Positions 15,450-25,474 are shown, counted from the first letter of the stretch. The stretch: DNA of 64,000 bases from an uncultured Pseudodesulfovibrio sp. (GCF_963677845.1 NZ_OY782498.1:816001-880000), one strand, 5' to 3'. Program-made: numbers and translations. Notes: generated by a model not told the origin, from the sequence alone.

Positions 15450-17213
15450 ATGGGGTTGGCCCGGCATATAGAATCTATTCGTGACATTCAGTATGGTCAG
15501 GATGCAGCCCTTGATGCGTTGCTGCTTCATTTTATGACCGAGAACCATCTTGAGTACTCTATTGATCCTGATAAAAATGCATCTGGTGAACAGATTCGTT
15601 TCATGATGGCGCTTGAAGAAGGGGAGTTTTATGCTCCGTGTTCAGATTGGATGTTTCGTATGCTCCTTGAAGACGGTTTGCCCGAGCGTTTGCTGGAAGA
15701 ATATCTCGTCCAGTGGAAGACTTTTATTAGTCTATCCCGTAATTTTTGCACTGATAGAGAGATTGCACGACGGTTTATTCAGCTAGCCCGACATAAGTTT
15801 CGTATGGTTCTTGCCTCTCCCATCATTTTGCCGTCACGTCTGATGAAACGGTTCATTACTATCTTTATGACTCAGAGCGGCATTGACGATCCATACAGAG
15901 ATATTCGCAAGGCATTGAATCGTAAGGCTTCCGAGATTGTGGATAGTGATGTCTTTGATGCTATGGTCAATGGTTGTCTGGCGAATGTCGAACAACCCGG
16001 TCGTATTGATGATCTTCGGTTTAAAATAGATATGGTTGAAATTGAACGGCTTATGCGGATTTCTACCATGACGGACCATTGGATGCCTGAGACATTTACG
16101 CCGGAAGCGCTCAAATCGTCTGTTTTGTCTGAAGAGGTCAAAGAGGGCTCACGGCTGTTCCGTGACGTTTTTGAACGATTGGGCAAGGATAGAGAGAAGC
16201 GTCATCGTATCCTTTATCTTCCCAATCGGGCAGGTGGAATATTGTTTGACCTGCAGGTGGTGCAGACCCTTTTGCGGTTGGGACATCGCGTGGTCATGGC
16301 CTTGAAAGAAGGTTTCTATTTCGAGCATCCGACGTTTTGGGATCGCGACAATGATCCGTTGCTGGCTAAGGCGTTTAACGGTGCAAAGTTTGTCAGCGAA
16401 GATCGACTCTCCAAAAACGAATTGCTGGGCATCATGGCTCAACATCCTTTTGTCGTTATTTCTGACGGAACGCGGGAACGTTTTAATCCCTACCGTGCGT
16501 CTGTAACTTTTGCTCGTGCTTGGAAAGAGTGTGATCTGGTTTTGGCCAAGGGGCAGGCTGTTCACAATCGGCTTATCATGAGCAGTCATGATTTTACGCG
16601 GGATATAGTGAACTTTTATCGGGATGAACATGGTGAATTCCAGTTGCATTACCGTCCCAAGCCAGAATCCGTGGTGTCTTTCAGCGAACAATACATCGCA
16701 GCCAAGGCGGATGAAATCATTGCAGAGATGCGGGTTGCTCGCTCCTTGGGGAAAACAGTTATGTTTTACTCTGGTATCATTGGTTCCGTTCCCGGACAGA
16801 CGCAAGCCGCCATCGAGGTTATCACAACATTTGTGGAGCACCTCCGTTCACAGCTTGATGATGCGTACATCATTAATCCCGGTGAACATTTTGAAGAAGG
16901 TATGGATGCCGATGACCTGATGTTCATGTGGGAAAAGGTCCAGCGAAGCGGATACATCAATGTCTGGCGTTTCCAGACGTATTTCGATATTGAAAAGAGC
17001 TTCGAGTTGATGGGCCGAAAGGTCCCGCCGGTATGGACCGGTAAGGATGCCACCTATTCTACCGGATGCACCAAGGAAATGCACATTGCGTTGGATGTTC
17101 AGCGGGTGCACCCGGAGTTGCAGATCATTGGACCAAACCCAGAGAAATTTTTCCGCAGGCGGGAATACGGGGTAGGCAAGTTCTGTGATGTGGCTATTGA
17201 TTCGTGCGGATAA
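15450..17213 (+). CDS. DUF89/ARMT1-like domain protein
   Basis: Cytosolic protein of 587 residues (603 if a TTG at 15402 is used). The second half has the pattern of the DUF89/ARMT1 fold, metal-dependent phosphatases that clear damaged phosphometabolites. The visible blocks are RILYLPNRAGGILFDLQVVQ, in the place of the usual DNAGE block, and then LVLAKGQAVHNRLI, matching the AKG-Q-x-N signature. The aspartate and asparagine of the classic DNA motif are replaced by Asn-Arg-Ala-Gly, so activity is uncertain. The N-terminal 250 residues are helical and unassigned. ATG 15450 is preferred for its GAGGTG site; the upstream frame starts only with TTG. Function is not known. Confidence 0.6.
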   Translation: MGLARHIESIRDIQYGQDAALDALLLHFMTENHLEYSIDPDKNASGEQIRFMMALEEGEFYAPCSDWMFRMLLEDGLPERLLEEYLVQWKTFISLSRNFCTDREIARRFIQLARHKFRMVLASPIILPSRLMKRFITIFMTQSGIDDPYRDIRKALNRKASEIVDSDVFDAMVNGCLANVEQPGRIDDLRFKIDMVEIERLMRISTMTDHWMPETFTPEALKSSVLSEEVKEGSRLFRDVFERLGKDREKRHRILYLPNRAGGILFDLQVVQTLLRLGHRVVMALKEGFYFEHPTFWDRDNDPLLAKAFNGAKFVSEDRLSKNELLGIMAQHPFVVISDGTRERFNPYRASVTFARAWKECDLVLAKGQAVHNRLIMSSHDFTRDIVNFYRDEHGEFQLHYRPKPESVVSFSEQYIAAKADEIIAEMRVARSLGKTVMFYSGIIGSVPGQTQAAIEVITTFVEHLRSQLDDAYIINPGEHFEEGMDADDLMFMWEKVQRSGYINVWRFQTYFDIEKSFELMGRKVPPVWTGKDATYSTGCTKEMHIALDVQRVHPELQIIGPNPEKFFRRREYGVGKFCDVAIDSCG

Positions 17214-17238
17214 AGGGTACCGATTAGACTTTGAACAA

Positions 17239-18600
17239 ATGCGGGATATGAAAGCACACATATACATTTTTGCAGCGCGGACGACGCGGCTTCTGGCCGC
17301 AATGTTGTGCTTGGCGGCACTCTTTTCCTGCGTGAAGGACGGCTCATTCTATCGCGCCAAGGTTGAATCCCCGCCTATTGTGGTGGAAACTGAAAAGCCT
17401 GCGGAATCTGTTGAGGATGCGTGTACTGGGAGTTTATGCGGTTCTCGTGTCACGGATAGATTGACTTTGCGGATGGTGCGTGAACCCGAGTCTGTCCCGG
17501 CTTGCGATATGTTTTTCCCCCTATCCAATGTTGAGGGAGCCGAGAGTACGGCCCGGATTGATCTCGCCAGTCAGGGGCTTTCATCGTGGAACGCGTTGGA
17601 GGGGCCTGTTCAACGGAGTCTCGAATACGCCCTGAATATGGATCAGGATGCCCCGGCTCTGGTGCGGCCCGGTATGGTTCTGACGTGGGGGCAGGTTGTT
17701 TGTTCGTTGGAAGAATTCCTTGATCTTCTGCCGCATCTCGATGACGCTCCAGAATTGCTTGGCCAAAGATTTGTTTGGTATGGGATGCGGAAAAAACCGG
17801 TGATGACAGGCTATTATACGCCGGAGATTCAGGCGAGCCTGACTCGGCAGCCCGGATATGAGTTCCCGATTTATGGTGTCCCCGAGGATCTTCGTTATGG
17901 CAAGGTGCGCGGGTACAAGCAGTTTTATCGTGTGGAAAAAGGGCGTGTTCTGCCATACTATGAGCGCGGCGATATGGATGTGCGCAAGGTCCTGACGGGA
18001 CGCGGGTTGGAAATAGCTTGGGCTAAAGATCCTATTGACGTTTTCTATATGCAGGTGGAAGGGTGTGGGCGGCTTCGGTTGCCTGACGGCACCACGAGAA
18101 ACGTGTTGTACGGGGCCAAGAATGGATACGGATTCAGAAGTCTTGGGCGTATCCTTCATTCGCAGGGATTGCTCCCTCAAGGGAAGCTGTCCAAGGAACA
18201 TGTTAAATCTTATTTTGCCAAGAATCCCGAAAAGATGTTTCAGCTGATGGCGGAAAATCGCAGCTATGTTTTCTTTCGTTTGGAGAACTCTCCGCCTGAA
18301 GGGACCATTGGAAAGCCGTTGACGCCGATGGTTTCACTGGCTACAGACCGAAAGCTCCTGCCGCTCGGCAGTCTTCTCGCCTTTGAGGCCGAAATTCCTG
18401 AGGCCAGGAATGGGCGACCTGTTGGCAAGCGGACAGTGTCAGGTATCGGGTTGGCTCAGGATACAGGAACAGCCATTCGTGGACCGCGAGTGGATTATTA
18501 CATAGGCGAAGGGAACGCGGTGGAGCCCATTGCCAATAATATAAAGACAGAGGCCACCGTGTATCTCCTTATAAGCAAAGAAGCACTCATCAATGGCTGA
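17239..18600 (+). CDS. mltA: Membrane-bound lytic murein transglycosylase A
   Basis: MltA cleaves glycan strands of peptidoglycan from the outer membrane. The product starts MRDMKAHIYIF (an inner ATG at 17248 is also possible) and has a lipoprotein-like signal ending LFSC. The MltA domain is visible from YGMRKKPVMTGYYTPEIQAS. Then come FYMQVEGCGRLRLPDGT, YGAKNGYGFRSLGRIL and the 3D domain with GSLLAFEAEIP, GLAQDTGTAIRGPRVDYY. The Asp of DTG is the catalytic acid in this family. It may supply wall-cutting activity missing from the local FlgJ-like protein, but that is inference. The gene overlaps the next one by 8 bp. Confidence 0.92.
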   Translation: MRDMKAHIYIFAARTTRLLAAMLCLAALFSCVKDGSFYRAKVESPPIVVETEKPAESVEDACTGSLCGSRVTDRLTLRMVREPESVPACDMFFPLSNVEGAESTARIDLASQGLSSWNALEGPVQRSLEYALNMDQDAPALVRPGMVLTWGQVVCSLEEFLDLLPHLDDAPELLGQRFVWYGMRKKPVMTGYYTPEIQASLTRQPGYEFPIYGVPEDLRYGKVRGYKQFYRVEKGRVLPYYERGDMDVRKVLTGRGLEIAWAKDPIDVFYMQVEGCGRLRLPDGTTRNVLYGAKNGYGFRSLGRILHSQGLLPQGKLSKEHVKSYFAKNPEKMFQLMAENRSYVFFRLENSPPEGTIGKPLTPMVSLATDRKLLPLGSLLAFEAEIPEARNGRPVGKRTVSGIGLAQDTGTAIRGPRVDYYIGEGNAVEPIANNIKTEATVYLLISKEALING

Positions 18601-19237
18601 TATTACCATAGAAATTACCAAAGAGACTCTTCAGGACGCTATAGCTCATCAGACTCGGTCTGTGATGGATTGGCATTACGGCGAACCCGTGTATGAGGGA
18701 GACCCTGCCGATGATTTGAGCGGAGTCTCCGGTTTGCGTGAACTTGTCGCCCGTCAGCACTGGGCCAATTTTCAGCTTTGGCATGTGGAAGACCGTGCCC
18801 GTCGTAAGGACGTGGACGCCAAGGTTATCGCAGATTGCAAGTATGCCATCGACAAGCTCAACCAGAAACGTAACGATTTGATCGAGCGGGTGGATGAATG
18901 TCTGATAGGCATGATTTCTCCTTTGTTGCCCGAGAATGCTGTCGAGAGATACAACACTGAGACCGTGGGAGCCGCTTTGGACAGATTGTCCATTCAGGCG
19001 CTCAAGATTTATCACATGAAAGAGCAGTGCAGCCGCAAGGATGTTGATGAAGCTCATGTGGACCAGTGTAACGCCAAAGTTGGTGTCTTGATGCGTCAGC
19101 ATGGGGACTTGGGGCAGGCCATTCAGGAATTGATCGATGAATATGTTGCCGGCACCAAGAAACCCAAGGTGTACTTCCAATTCAAGATGTACAACGACCC
19201 CAGTCTGAACCCGGAACTCTACAAAAACAAATCATAG
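18593..19237 (+). CDS. DUF4254 domain-containing protein
   Basis: 214-residue soluble, mostly helical protein. It has the DUF4254 pattern: HWANFQLWHVEDRARRKDV near residues 58-76 and KYAIDKLNQKRNDLIERVDE near 85-104, matching the W-H-x-E-D and K-x-x-I-D-x-x-N-Q-x-R-N-D-x-I-E signatures. A partial internal repetition (HMKEQCSRKDVDEAHVDQC) lies near residue 145. The biochemical role is unknown. It overlaps mltA by 8 bp and gatB follows within 10 bp, so the three are probably one transcript. Confidence 0.8.
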   Translation: MADITIEITKETLQDAIAHQTRSVMDWHYGEPVYEGDPADDLSGVSGLRELVARQHWANFQLWHVEDRARRKDVDAKVIADCKYAIDKLNQKRNDLIERVDECLIGMISPLLPENAVERYNTETVGAALDRLSIQALKIYHMKEQCSRKDVDEAHVDQCNAKVGVLMRQHGDLGQAIQELIDEYVAGTKKPKVYFQFKMYNDPSLNPELYKNKS

Positions 19238-19246
19238 GTAAGCGAC

Positions 19247-20680
19247 ATGTCCCGCTACGAAACCGTCATCGGTCTTGAGATTCACGCACAACTCAAGACC
19301 AAGACCAAGATTTTCTGTTCCTGTTCCACTGAATTTGGAAAGGACCCCAATGAGAATGTATGCGCAGTCTGTTCCGGCATGCCCGGCGTTTTGCCCGTAC
19401 TCAACGAGAAGGTAGCCGAATACGCGACCAAGATGGGTTTGGCTATTAATTGCGAGATCAATCTCAAGTCCATATTTGCGCGTAAGAACTACTTTTATCC
19501 CGACCTTCCTAAAGGCTATCAGATTTCCCAGTTTGAACTGCCCATTTGCGAACACGGGCATGTGGATATCGAAGTAGACGGCGAAAAGAAACGTATCGGT
19601 GTGACGCGTATTCACATGGAAGAGGACGCAGGGAAGAATATTCACTCTGCGGCTGATAACGCCAGCTTTGTAGATTTGAACCGGACCGGCGTACCGCTTA
19701 TCGAAATCGTATCCGAGCCGGATATGCGGAGTGCCGAAGAAGCTATTGCTTATCTCAAGGAAGTTCGATCCGTTCTCCTTTATCTCGGTATTTGCGATGG
19801 TAATATGGAAGAGGGCAGTTTCCGCTGTGATGCGAATATTTCCGTTCGTCCCTATGGGCAGGAAGAGTTCGGAACTCGTGCGGAGTTGAAGAACCTTAAC
19901 TCTTTCAAGCATATCCTCAAGGCCATCGATTACGAAGTTGATCGTCAGATTGATCTCGTTGAAGAGGGAGAAAGCGTGGTGCAGGAAACTCGACTTTTCA
20001 ACGTGGACAAGGGGATTACTCAGTCCATGCGTGGCAAGGAAGAGGCACACGATTATCGTTATTTCCCGGACCCGGACCTTGTCCCGTTGGTTCTTGATGA
20101 AGCGTGGGTTAAACAGTGGCGGTCCGAACTGCCCGAGTTGCCCCGTGACAAACGTGAACGGTTCATGACGGAGTATGCGCTGGCCGATTATGATGCGGCA
20201 TTGATCACCACGGATCGAACTGTGGCTGAATATTTTGAAGCTGCAGTCAAGGCGTATGGCGGTAAAGCCAAGAAGGTCACCAACTGGGTGGTCGGTGAAT
20301 TGCTGCCGTTTTGTCATGAGGTTGAGTCTGAAGCCTGCGATGTAAAGCTTTCGCCCGAAAAGCTGGCTGCTTTGCTCAAGCTGGTTGATGACGGCACCAT
20401 TTCCGTCAAGATTGGTAAGGATATTTTCCGTGATCTTTGTGAGTCCGGTGACGATCCGGCAGAATATGTCAAGGCCAAAGGGCTTGCGCAGATGTCTGAT
20501 TCCGGCGAACTGGAAGCCATGGTCGATCAGGTTATCGCTGACAATCCGTCTGAAGTGGAAGCATTCAAGGGCGGCAAGAAAAAGCTTATGAGCTTTTTCA
20601 TGGGACAGGTCATGCGTCTTTCCAAAGGTCAGGCCAACCCCGGCATCGTGACCAAGATGATTCAAGAAAAACTCTCATAA
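19247..20680 (+). CDS. gatB: Asp/Glu-tRNA(Asn/Gln) amidotransferase subunit GatB
   Basis: GatB is the kinase/transamidation subunit of GatCAB, which turns Glu-tRNA(Gln) and Asp-tRNA(Asn) into the correct aminoacyl-tRNAs. The 477-residue protein begins [20 protein letters not shown], the family hallmark, with [19 protein letters not shown] (zinc-binding Cys residues) and [19 protein letters not shown]. The tail domain (GatB/YqeY type) occupies the last 140 residues with [20 protein letters not shown]. Full length. gatA and gatC are not in the window. Confidence 0.97.
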   Translation: MSRYETVIGLEIHAQLKTKTKIFCSCSTEFGKDPNENVCAVCSGMPGVLPVLNEKVAEYATKMGLAINCEINLKSIFARKNYFYPDLPKGYQISQFELPICEHGHVDIEVDGEKKRIGVTRIHMEEDAGKNIHSAADNASFVDLNRTGVPLIEIVSEPDMRSAEEAIAYLKEVRSVLLYLGICDGNMEEGSFRCDANISVRPYGQEEFGTRAELKNLNSFKHILKAIDYEVDRQIDLVEEGESVVQETRLFNVDKGITQSMRGKEEAHDYRYFPDPDLVPLVLDEAWVKQWRSELPELPRDKRERFMTEYALADYDAALITTDRTVAEYFEAAVKAYGGKAKKVTNWVVGELLPFCHEVESEACDVKLSPEKLAALLKLVDDGTISVKIGKDIFRDLCESGDDPAEYVKAKGLAQMSDSGELEAMVDQVIADNPSEVEAFKGGKKKLMSFFMGQVMRLSKGQANPGIVTKMIQEKLS

Positions 20681-20789
20681 TCAAGATTCTGGGGATTCTC
20701 TTTTTTGATTATGCATTGAATTTTGGCTGAAACCCAATCGGCGCATACGGGCCTTTGCTGACCTTGAAACGCACAGCGCCATGATACAA

Positions 20790-20843
20790 AGTTTTGGAGA
20801 TTTTCAAGAACCTTTTCCAAAAAGTTCTTGAGCCGCCGGAGGC
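20790..20843 (+). repeat. Dispersed intergenic repeat, copy A (hairpin plus CCGCCGGAGGC end)
   Basis: The tract starts with GTTTTGGAGA, forms a hairpin with 8-bp arms TCAAGAAC / GTTCTTGA (20804-20831) and ends GCCGCCGGAGGC. A second copy in the other orientation lies near 50719-50805. The GGAGG at the end of this copy is the ribosome site of mtnA. Confidence 0.65.
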
Positions 20844-20849
20844 AAAAAA

Positions 20850-21902
20850 ATGACTGAACATATTCAATATTCCTCTGAAAAAGACGCACTTATTCTTCTT
20901 GATCAACGATTCCTGCCCAACCGTGAGGATTGGTTCGAATGCAAGACCACGGACGACATCTGTTTCGCTCTGGTGGTCATGGTTGTGCGTGGTGCACCCG
21001 CTATCGGCGTGACCGCTGCCTATGGCTGTTATTTGGCTGGTCGCGAAGTTCAGGGCATGAATGGTGACTGGAAGGTGAATCTTGAAGCCAAGCTTGACCA
21101 GATTCATGATGCCCGCCCGACCGCAGTCAACCTGCGCTGGGCCGTGCGCGAGATGCGTCGTATTTGGAAAGAAGCTGGTGATGTTTCTCTTGAGAAGTTG
21201 CTGGAAACCTGGCTGGAAAGAGCCAAGGAAATCCATGTCGGCGATATCGAGATGTGCGAGCTTATCGGCAAGTTCGGCGGCGAGCTGATGGACGATGGCG
21301 ATACCATCATGACCCATTGTAATGCCGGTGCGCTGGCAACTGCCGGATACGGCACGGCTCTGGGCGTGGTGCGTGGTGCCATTGATCAAGGCAAGAAAGT
21401 GTCTGTCATTGCCAACGAGACCCGTCCGTTTTTGCAGGGCGCACGCCTGACCGCGTATGAACTGCATAAGGATGGCATCCCGGTAAAGGTTGCCTGTGAT
21501 AACGCCTGCGCATTGCTCATGAAGCGTGGACTTGTGGACAAAGTGGTGGTCGGCGCTGACCGTATTACCGCTAACGGTGACGCCGTGAATAAGATCGGCA
21601 CCTTTGGCGTAGCCATTATGGCTGATCGGTTTAACATTCCTTTTTATGTGGCCGCTCCGCAGTACACCATTGATACCGAGACACTTTCTGGTGACGATGT
21701 GCCCATCGAGGACCGCGATCCCAAGGAAGTGACCCATATCGGCGATCATCGTATTCCGCCTGAAGGCGTTGAGGTTTATAACCTCGCGTTTGATCCGACT
21801 CCCAATGATTTGATAGCTGGTATTATCACGGAAAAAGGCGTGCTGTATCCGCCGTACACTGAGTCCATAAAAAAACTCTTTGCGGATTACCCGGAAGGAT
21901 AG
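20850..21902 (+). CDS. mtnA: S-methyl-5-thioribose-1-phosphate isomerase
   Basis: MtnA converts methylthioribose-1-phosphate to methylthioribulose-1-phosphate in methionine salvage. The 350-residue protein has the eIF2B-like fold with [13 protein letters not shown] (catalytic Cys157) and [12 protein letters not shown] (Asp237), and [10 protein letters not shown]-like [13 protein letters not shown] near residue 51. The ribosome site GGAGG, seven bases before the ATG, is the end of a dispersed repeat. It stands alone between gatB and der; other salvage genes are not seen here. Confidence 0.95.
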   Translation: MTEHIQYSSEKDALILLDQRFLPNREDWFECKTTDDICFALVVMVVRGAPAIGVTAAYGCYLAGREVQGMNGDWKVNLEAKLDQIHDARPTAVNLRWAVREMRRIWKEAGDVSLEKLLETWLERAKEIHVGDIEMCELIGKFGGELMDDGDTIMTHCNAGALATAGYGTALGVVRGAIDQGKKVSVIANETRPFLQGARLTAYELHKDGIPVKVACDNACALLMKRGLVDKVVVGADRITANGDAVNKIGTFGVAIMADRFNIPFYVAAPQYTIDTETLSGDDVPIEDRDPKEVTHIGDHRIPPEGVEVYNLAFDPTPNDLIAGIITEKGVLYPPYTESIKKLFADYPEG

Positions 21903-21929
21903 ACTCGACATTCTTTTAAAGATAGGCTA

Positions 21930-21963
21930 ATCCCGCGCTTCCCTGTTAACGGAAGTGCGGGAT
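21930..21963 (+). terminator. Hairpin after mtnA, probable terminator
   Basis: Arms of 13 bases, ATCCCGCGCTTCC and GGAAGTGCGGGAT, with one mismatch and an 8-base loop, followed by CTTATCGTT. The U tract is poor, so it may terminate weakly or protect the mRNA end. Confidence 0.55.
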
Positions 21964-22002
21964 CTTATCGTTCTCGCGTCATTTTTATAATCTGGAGCCA
22001 AT

Positions 22003-23514
22003 ATGCTGCCAATCGTCGCCCTTGTGGGTCGCCCCAATGTGGGTAAGTCCACACTTTTCAACCGTCTACTTAGGAAAGCGCGGGCCATTACCCACGATTT
22101 GCCGGGGGTGACGCGCGACCGCATCTATGGCGAATGCCGGATGGGTGACGTGCGTTTTGATCTCGTCGATACTGGCGGTATGGTACTTGAATCAGAAGCC
22201 ACACCCGAATTGTCCAAAGATTTTGAAGACGAGATTTTTGAACAGGCCCAGGAAGCCATTGAAGAGGCTAATGCCATCATCTTCGTGGTGGATGGCAAGG
22301 AAGGTCTAACTCCGCTTGATCAGCAAGCTGCAGAATATGTGCGCCGCTCCGGCAAGCCTGTGTTCATGCTTGTGAATAAAGTGGACGGTAGTGAGTTTGC
22401 CCCACAAATGACGGGTGAATTTCATGAGCTTGGTATCGAGTTTATGCCTGTTTCCGCTGCTCATGGTTATAATTTGCATGAAGTACGTCATCGGGTGAAA
22501 CAGTTCGTTATTGATCTGAATATCCCTGAAGATGAAGACGACGGTATTGAAAAAGGTTTGCGCCTGACCATGCTCGGTCGTCCCAACGCCGGTAAGTCTT
22601 CCATTATCAATGCGGTTATCGGCAAGGACCGGCTCATCGTTTCCGATGTGGCTGGAACCACCCGTGATTCCATTGACGTTACTTTCGAGAAGCGGGATAA
22701 GCGGTACACTTTTGTTGATACCGCGGGCGTTCGCAGAAGGGCCAACATTCAGGATCATCTGGAAAAGATCAGTGTCATTCGTGCGCTGAAGAACTCCAGA
22801 CGATCTGACGTGACCATCCTGACCATCGATATTACCCTTGGGGTTGGACGACAGGACAAACGACTCATCGAATTTCTGGCCAAGGAAAAGACCCCGTTTA
22901 TCGTGGTGGTGAACAAGGCTGATCTGGTTCCTCGTAAAGAGACCAACCGGGCTTTGGAAGCATTCAGAAATGAATTGCGTATCATTCCGCATGTCCCCAT
23001 CGTTATGACAAGTGCACACAAGGGCGTGGGAGTCGGAAAACTCCTTCCCATTGCCGAGGCCATGCGTAAGGAGTGTCAGATTCGTATTGGTACCGGAATC
23101 CTCAATAGATCGCTTCAGGCCGTACTGGAGCGCCAGCAACCGCCTGTTGTGAAACGTCGTAGACCTAAATTTTTCTATGTGACACAGGCTGACGAGGAAA
23201 TTCCGACATTCGTATTTTTTTGTAATGATCATACCCTCGTCAAGACATCCTATGTCCGCTATCTGGAAAACCAGTTCCGCAAAATGCTCGGTATTAAGAC
23301 CGCACCAGTGAATATTGTGTTCCGGTCTAGTCATGACAAGAAGGAATGGCAGAAGAACCGTGGTATTTCGGCCATGGGCAAACGCGGTCCGGGCCGTGAG
23401 CGCATGGGCGGTGCCAAGACCCGTCGTCATGAGACCAAATATAAGGCTCTCAAGAGCAAGCGGCGCAGGGATGAAAAAGATGAGAAAGAAAAGAAAGGGA
23501 AAAGAGGTAAATAA
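22003..23514 (+). CDS. der: Ribosome biogenesis GTPase Der (EngA)
   Basis: Der has two tandem GTPase domains and matures the 50S subunit. The first P-loop is GRPNVGKS (residues 7-14), followed by DTGG and NKVD. The second is GRPNAGKS near residue 190, with the switch-II DTAG and the NKAD base motif. A KH-like domain follows (about 355-440). The protein ends in a very basic tail of about 60 residues (KSKRRRDEKDEKEKKGKRGK) that is longer than in E. coli Der and probably binds rRNA. Full length, 503 residues. An AGGCTA... leader with GGAG precedes the ATG. Confidence 0.97.
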   Translation: MLPIVALVGRPNVGKSTLFNRLLRKARAITHDLPGVTRDRIYGECRMGDVRFDLVDTGGMVLESEATPELSKDFEDEIFEQAQEAIEEANAIIFVVDGKEGLTPLDQQAAEYVRRSGKPVFMLVNKVDGSEFAPQMTGEFHELGIEFMPVSAAHGYNLHEVRHRVKQFVIDLNIPEDEDDGIEKGLRLTMLGRPNAGKSSIINAVIGKDRLIVSDVAGTTRDSIDVTFEKRDKRYTFVDTAGVRRRANIQDHLEKISVIRALKNSRRSDVTILTIDITLGVGRQDKRLIEFLAKEKTPFIVVVNKADLVPRKETNRALEAFRNELRIIPHVPIVMTSAHKGVGVGKLLPIAEAMRKECQIRIGTGILNRSLQAVLERQQPPVVKRRRPKFFYVTQADEEIPTFVFFCNDHTLVKTSYVRYLENQFRKMLGIKTAPVNIVFRSSHDKKEWQKNRGISAMGKRGPGRERMGGAKTRRHETKYKALKSKRRRDEKDEKEKKGKRGK

Positions 23515-23526
23515 CGGTTCTCTCTG

Positions 23527-23556
23527 TTGACAAGCAACCGTTGAAAAGTGTAGACG
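23527..23556 (+). promoter_or_regulatory. Candidate sigma-70 promoter for tRNA-Ser
   Basis: TTGACA at 23527-23532, 18-bp spacer, TAGACG at 23551-23556. It starts just after the der stop and lies about 40 bases before the tRNA. The -10 is poor. Confidence 0.4.
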
Positions 23557-23601
23557 ATTTTTCCTCGACACGTTGTTGTCACCAACAACAGGTTCGGGAT
23601 A

Positions 23602-23695
23602 GGAGAAGTGGCCGAGTTGGCTGAAGGCGCACGCCTGCTAAGCGTGTAACGGGTGTTAAGCTCGTTCGAGAGTTCAAATCTCTCCTTCTCCGCCA
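23602..23695 (+). tRNA. tRNA-Ser (anticodon GCT), CCA encoded
   Basis: Class II cloverleaf: acceptor GGAGAAG pairs with CTTCTCC, loop CTGCTAA gives anticodon GCT, and a long variable arm (GTAACGGGTGTTAAGCTC) identifies serine. Discriminator G and CCA are encoded. The sequence after it to about 25.9 kb is accessory in character. Confidence 0.96.
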
Positions 23696-23701
23696 TATTT
23701 T

Positions 23702-23733
23702 AAGGGCTTACGATGCAAATCGTAAGCCCTTTT
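23702..23733 (+). terminator. Rho-independent terminator after tRNA-Ser
   Basis: A 13-bp perfect stem (23702-23714 with 23719-23731) closed by a GCAA tetraloop is followed by TTT. Confidence 0.85.
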
Positions 23734-23961
23734 GGTGTGTTTAGGGTGGTGTAAACAAGAGAGTGTGGAACAAAGTGTAAACATTTTGTTTGGGAATGAT
23801 TTTTAGGACATCTCCATGCGTTCGAAATTATGGTTGTCGAAGCTTGGCGCGCTGGTCATTTTGTCAAATATTTTCTTTGCCTTTTAACTTGTTCATCTTC
23901 GATTTCGAGAGATATGAAAAATTGACCGAGCAGAAATTGGGGAGGTGGCCCCCAAATTCCC
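23734..23961. other. Intergenic sequence without a recognisable gene
   Basis: AT-rich stretch between the tRNA-Ser terminator and the DUF4238 gene. It has a direct repeat of GTGTAAAC (around 23751 and 23781) and a small hairpin near 23940-23963. No ORF of coding character and no second copy of the tRNA 3' end was found. Confidence 0.4.
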
Positions 23962-24951
23962 CTAGCGATAGAAATTGCTGAGATCCATTTTAAGGCCTTC
24001 TTTGGTTTCAGGATTTTGCTTGAGAATCGTCCTCGCGAAAGAGAAGTCGTTGCTTGGTGAAAACACGTATCTTCTTGCCTGTTGAATCTGTAATGAGTTT
24101 ACATAGATTATGTTTTGATGGTCACAGATGTAAGCGGGGCCTCCTCGCCAAGATTCTTCCATCGCAAGTAGTCTCTGGAACTGTAGCTTTTCGTCGGCGT
24201 TTAGATGACCACGCATTTGTGAAATTGTGAGAAGCATGTTTTTTGTTTTGAGAAGAGTGTCGCCCCATGAGTCGCACATGAGCGCTAGGCTCAGTCGTTT
24301 GCTGAGGGGCAAATATAATTCAATACCTTTACTGGCCAACCCGAGGTTTCCGTATGGTGACGCATCAAGATAGTTGCTTTTGACAAAGGGGACGTCTCCG
24401 ATCACGAAATGTTCTCCTGGTGGGGCTTTCATCAGATACCAAATCTTGCCTTTGAAGTACGATAGGAAGTCCACGCAGGATCTAAGTTGGGACAAAAAGA
24501 ATATTTGCTCGTCCCTTTCATCTGGCTCTGTGCTGCCATTAACAATCCGTTTACCCGTTTTTCGTTCAGCCATATCAAAAACGGCTTTTCGAAATTCCGA
24601 ATACGTGTCTTTGCTGTACAGAGTCCTTACCATCTGTACGCAGAGAAAAAGGGCGAGTTGGGCATGTTCTTCTTGGTTGATAATGCTGAGGGTCTCGGCC
24701 TTCATGATTTTTTGGAGGACTTTGGCGGTGTCGTCGTCAAGCTTTTGCATTGCTGGTTCAAGCGATTTCTCGTCAATATCATATAGTGATCTTTTGCAAC
24801 CAACATTCCTTACACTGTTCTTAAATTGCTTCTTTTCCCATTTGTCGAAGGCATGGATTTGCTTGTTTTTCGCCTTGGGGTCTACAGCAAATTTGTTGAG
24901 TAGGAACTGAGGCACAAAGTGCTGTTTTTTCGTATCGGTGTCCTTCGCCAC
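23962..24951 (-). CDS. DUF4238 domain-containing protein
   Basis: 329-residue soluble protein. It begins, from a GTG start, AKDTDTKKQHFVPQFLLNKF, which is the DUF4238 opening motif H-x-V-P-Q-F-x-L. Other family-like features are the helical region with EEHAQLALFLCVQMVRTL and FVIGDVPFV near residue 193, and then LPLSKRLSLAL. AGGGAG lies seven bases before the GTG. Family members are scattered, often on accessory elements, and are of unknown function. Its place next to a tRNA and beside decayed genes points to horizontal acquisition. Confidence 0.78.
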   Translation of the reverse strand: MAKDTDTKKQHFVPQFLLNKFAVDPKAKNKQIHAFDKWEKKQFKNSVRNVGCKRSLYDIDEKSLEPAMQKLDDDTAKVLQKIMKAETLSIINQEEHAQLALFLCVQMVRTLYSKDTYSEFRKAVFDMAERKTGKRIVNGSTEPDERDEQIFFLSQLRSCVDFLSYFKGKIWYLMKAPPGEHFVIGDVPFVKSNYLDASPYGNLGLASKGIELYLPLSKRLSLALMCDSWGDTLLKTKNMLLTISQMRGHLNADEKLQFQRLLAMEESWRGGPAYICDHQNIIYVNSLQIQQARRYVFSPSNDFSFARTILKQNPETKEGLKMDLSNFYR

Positions 24952-25136
24952 CTTCGTCTCCCTTTGGTCTGCTCATATTTTATAAAATTATGGGGACACC
25001 TCCGTAATCCCCAGAGATATGTCCCTTTAATTTTCATCCTTAATTCCCAATAATACCTGTGGCAACAACAGCTCCGAATGACATGCACTCATCGCGCACA
25101 CCTATGAAGTCCATGAACACAGCCCATCGTGCTTCA

Positions 25137-25474
25137 AGGCGGGAACGGAACCAGGTGCCGTTGTATCCAGTCTTTTGGAAGCGTATCATTCTTTGTTTTG
25201 TCTTCCAATACTGCACCAACAATGAATTGGGCAAAAGTCCGAATATCATTGTCCACACTGGCCGACTCCAGCGCGACCATATAAGTGTCGCGGTTATCGA
25301 CCTTGATTGTCGTCCAGGGGTAACCGTCTGAGGCGAGCATCAGATCATGAGGAAGCGCACCATGCGTCCGTTGTCGTCCGAATATGGGTGGATGTATCCC
25401 AACATCCTGTGCCCCAGGACGGCGGTGATCATGTGCACTTCTTCGTCTTCGAGGCGGTTGAAGAGTGTGTTCAT
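25137..25474 (-). pseudogene. Fic-domain protein remnant (5' truncated and frameshifted)
   Basis: Minus-strand reading from ATG 25474 gives MNTLFNRLEDEEVHM and then LGYIHPYSDDNGRMVRFLM before a stop. One base is missing near 25341-25350. In the next frame the protein continues LMLASDGYPWTTIKVDNRD and ALESASVDNDIRTFAQFI. HPYSDDNGRMVR corresponds to the Fic AMPylation motif HPFxxGNGR, with Asp in place of the first Gly. The 100 or so residues normally before the motif are missing. Both defects mean the gene cannot make an intact Fic enzyme. Confidence 0.72.

Noticed and set aside
19232-20665. 477-codon minus-strand open frame opposite gatB
   Set aside because: Antisense shadow of gatB. It lacks family motifs and is in a region where the plus frame is strongly conserved.
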